A DNA stretch of 6,632 nt from Actinomycetota bacterium (GTDB lineage Bacteria; Actinomycetota; Actinomycetes; Nanopelagicales; Nanopelagicaceae), in NCBI GenBank assembly GCA_947490605.1, contig CANLHE010000042.1, positions 1 to 6,632 of the forward strand. Reading direction: 5' to 3'. The position numbers and the translations under genes were made by a program. The number at the start of each line of letters is the position of its first letter. Within the stretch, counting starts at the first letter, position 1. Below, in pieces: positions 4,982 through 6,632 of the stretch. The notes beneath the pieces are model-generated. The model was not told where the DNA came from, made no database searches, and saw only the letters and a list, made by a program, of their open reading frames with translations.

Positions 4982-6632
4982 TACATCTTCTCCGGAGCGC
5001 TAACACCTAGTAAATCTAAACCATTACTTATTACTTGTGCGGTAGCAAGTGAAAGACTGGCACGGGATGAGTTCAAATCTGTTGGTTTTTCATCCCCAAG
5101 TGGCAATACTCGACAATCATTATAAAAACGATGGTATTGACCAGCTACCTCTTCAATATATCTAGCAACCCGATGTGGTTGTCTCATCTCTGCCGCAGAG
5201 GCAACAATCTTTGGGTACTGAGCTAGTAAGCCAATTAACTCTCGCTCTCGTTCATGAGTTAATAACTCTGGTGAATAAAACTCTAATCCGTAATTAATTC
5301 CTAATTCCTTAGCATTTCTTAATACCGCACAAATCCGCGCGTGAGCATATTGAACATAATAAACCGGATTCTCATTGGTGTTTTTCTTAAGTAAATCAAC
5401 ATCCATCACCATTGGGGTATCAGTTGGATATCTAATCAATGTATAACGTGCCGCATCGGTGCCAACTTTTTCAACCAACTCTTCTAAGGTAATAATGGTG
5501 CCAGCTCTTTTAGAAAGTTTAAGCTCTGCACCCCCTTCCATAATCTTTACCATCTGCCCAATTAATATTTCAATATCTTTACTTGGATCATCTCCAGCAC
5601 ATGCTGCGATTGCTTTTATTCGGCCAACATAACCATGATGATCTGCGCCCAACATATAAATACATAAATTAAATCCGCGCTCTCGCTTGCTAACATAATA
5701 TGCAGAGTCAGAGGCAAAATAGGCAAATGTTCCATCAGATTTAATCATTACCCGATCTTTATCATCATCAAAGTCGGTGGTACGAAGCCAAGTTGCACCC
5801 TCTTCTTCGTAAACATGGCCTAAGGATTTTAATTTTGCAAGTGTGTGAGTAAAGAAATCATTCTCATAAAGAGTGCGCTCTGAAAACCAGGTATCAAAGT
5901 GGGTACCGAAGTTATCTAATACTTGCCGTTGTTGCTCAATTTGTAATTTATAACCTGTATCTCTAAATGCTGCCATCGCATCATCACCAGTAAGTTTGCT
6001 AAAAGCTGGATTTTCTTTAACTATTTGCTTAGCTAAATCACCAATGTACTCACCGTGATAGCCATTTTCTGGGATAGCTTTATTTTGTGAGGCAGCAAAT
6101 AGGGATTGCCCAAAGAGATCCATCTGATTTCCACGATCATTAATATAAAACTCGCGTGAAACTACAGCACCTGCTGCACTTAAAACTCTTCCCAATGAAT
6201 CTCCAACCGCTGCCCATCTAGTGTGACCTAAATGAAGTGGACCAGTTGGGTTTGCACTAACAAACTCAAGGTTAATCTTCTTGCCCGCTAAAGATTTTCC
6301 ACTGCCGTATTTCTTTCCTTCGATAAGTATTTGGGAAACAACTGCGCCCTGACTTGCACTTTCTAAAGTTATATTTATAAATCCAGGACCTGCAATCTCA
6401 ACCTTGCTTATGCCAGCAGCAGTTAATAAATTATTATCAGTTAAAGATTTAACAATCACCTCAGCTATCACCCGCGGTTGCAAATTAGCTGCTTTAGCAA
6501 GACCAAGTGAGATTGAAGTTGCATAATCACCATGGTCGCGATTCTTAGGACGATCTAAGGTAATTTGCGAAGGTAGATCACAATTTAATAAACCATTGCT
6601 TTTGGCTATTTCCAGCGCTTTAAGGAGCGCTG
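4981..6632 (-). CDS. argS: Arginyl-tRNA synthetase (5' end cut by window edge)
   Basis: This class I aminoacyl-tRNA synthetase charges tRNA-Arg with arginine in the cytosol. The frame stays open to the right edge. A TTG at 6483-6481 can be mistaken for the start, but 49 further in-frame codons upstream (first whole codon 6630-6628) encode recognisable ArgS N-terminal sequence, including DRPKNRDHGDYATS, so the TTG is an internal leucine. 549 residues are visible. Since family members are about 550-580 residues, probably only about ten to fifteen are missing. Counting from the first visible residue: N-terminal tRNA-binding domain 1 to about 110, HIGH-type motif HLGH 133-136, YINDRGNQ about 162-169, KMSKS-type loop KLSKR 371-375, and the DALR anticodon-binding domain from about 420 to the family-typical C-terminus GVSAPEKM. 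The TAA stop overlaps the lysA ATG. The operon promoter must lie at or beyond the window edge. Confidence 0.98.
   Translation of the reverse strand, partial: ALLKALEIAKSNGLLNCDLPSQITLDRPKNRDHGDYATSISLGLAKAANLQPRVIAEVIVKSLTDNNLLTAAGISKVEIAGPGFINITLESASQGAVVSQILIEGKKYGSGKSLAGKKINLEFVSANPTGPLHLGHTRWAAVGDSLGRVLSAAGAVVSREFYINDRGNQMDLFGQSLFAASQNKAIPENGYHGEYIGDLAKQIVKENPAFSKLTGDDAMAAFRDTGYKLQIEQQRQVLDNFGTHFDTWFSERTLYENDFFTHTLAKLKSLGHVYEEEGATWLRTTDFDDDKDRVMIKSDGTFAYFASDSAYYVSKRERGFNLCIYMLGADHHGYVGRIKAIAACAGDDPSKDIEILIGQMVKIMEGGAELKLSKRAGTIITLEELVEKVGTDAARYTLIRYPTDTPMVMDVDLLKKNTNENPVYYVQYAHARICAVLRNAKELGINYGLEFYSPELLTHERERELIGLLAQYPKIVASAAEMRQPHRVARYIEEVAGQYHRFYNDCRVLPLGDEKPTDLNSSRASLSLATAQVISNGLDLLGVSAPEKM
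4987..4993 (-). promoter_or_regulatory. Ribosome binding site of lysA inside the argS 3' end
   Basis: The minus strand reads GGAGAAG, with its GGAG core ending eight bases before the lysA ATG and lying in the last codons of argS (Pro-Glu-Lys-Met-stop). It is the best Shine-Dalgarno in the window and decides in favour of the lysA start at 4981 over Met5. Confidence 0.7.

Noticed and set aside
371..5520. Unusual active-site variants (KLSKR in ArgS instead of KMSKS; VEAID in homoserine dehydrogenase instead of VEG.D)
   Set aside because: Both substitutions occur in ordinary actinobacterial relatives as far as I recall, and all other catalytic residues are present, so they are not signs of altered function.
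1..6632. Mobile elements, CRISPR arrays, tRNA/rRNA genes or a novel defence or biosynthetic system
   Set aside because: Apart from the 154-bp and 18-bp gaps, the window is filled by conserved housekeeping genes. I saw no long repeats, array-like periodicity, tRNA fold or transposase/integrase motif.

Overview
The window is an AT-rich stretch (about 40% G+C, estimated by eye) of ordinary bacterial chromosome. It holds a compact, entirely minus-strand gene cluster. In transcription order, from the right edge to the left, it reads argS (5' end cut off) - lysA - hom - thrC - thrB - a 154-bp gap - rho (only its first 40 codons). This order is the classic arrangement of actinobacteria such as Mycobacterium. 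Protein features such as the 316-residue homoserine kinase and the homoserine dehydrogenase active-site block also look actinobacterial. The low G+C, very tight packing and AT-rich codon use suggest a streamlined aquatic actinobacterium, most likely of the freshwater acI/Nanopelagicales type. That assignment is inference, not proven by the sequence.

Layout: 6632-4981 arginyl-tRNA synthetase; 4981-3608 diaminopimelate decarboxylase; 3589-2306 homoserine dehydrogenase; 2306-1227 threonine synthase; 1227-277 homoserine kinase; 276-123 the only sizeable non-coding stretch; 122-1 the N-terminus of transcription terminator Rho. Three of the four junctions between the first five genes are one-base TAATG stop/start overlaps, and the fourth (lysA-hom) is an 18-bp gap. 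The five genes are therefore almost certainly one transcript with coupled translation.

How the genes work together: hom, thrB and thrC are the three dedicated steps from aspartate semialdehyde to threonine. lysA is the last step of the parallel branch from aspartate semialdehyde to lysine. Aspartokinase, aspartate semialdehyde dehydrogenase and the earlier DAP genes are not in the window. argS adds tRNA charging, and rho encodes the transcription termination helicase.

No mobile element, CRISPR array, tRNA/rRNA gene, phage gene or unknown system was found. The parts not explained by known genes lie in the thrB-rho gap and around the rho start. They are several small inverted repeats, a candidate promoter, a plus-strand terminator-like hairpin followed by T7, and an out-of-frame mini-ORF overlapping the rho start.
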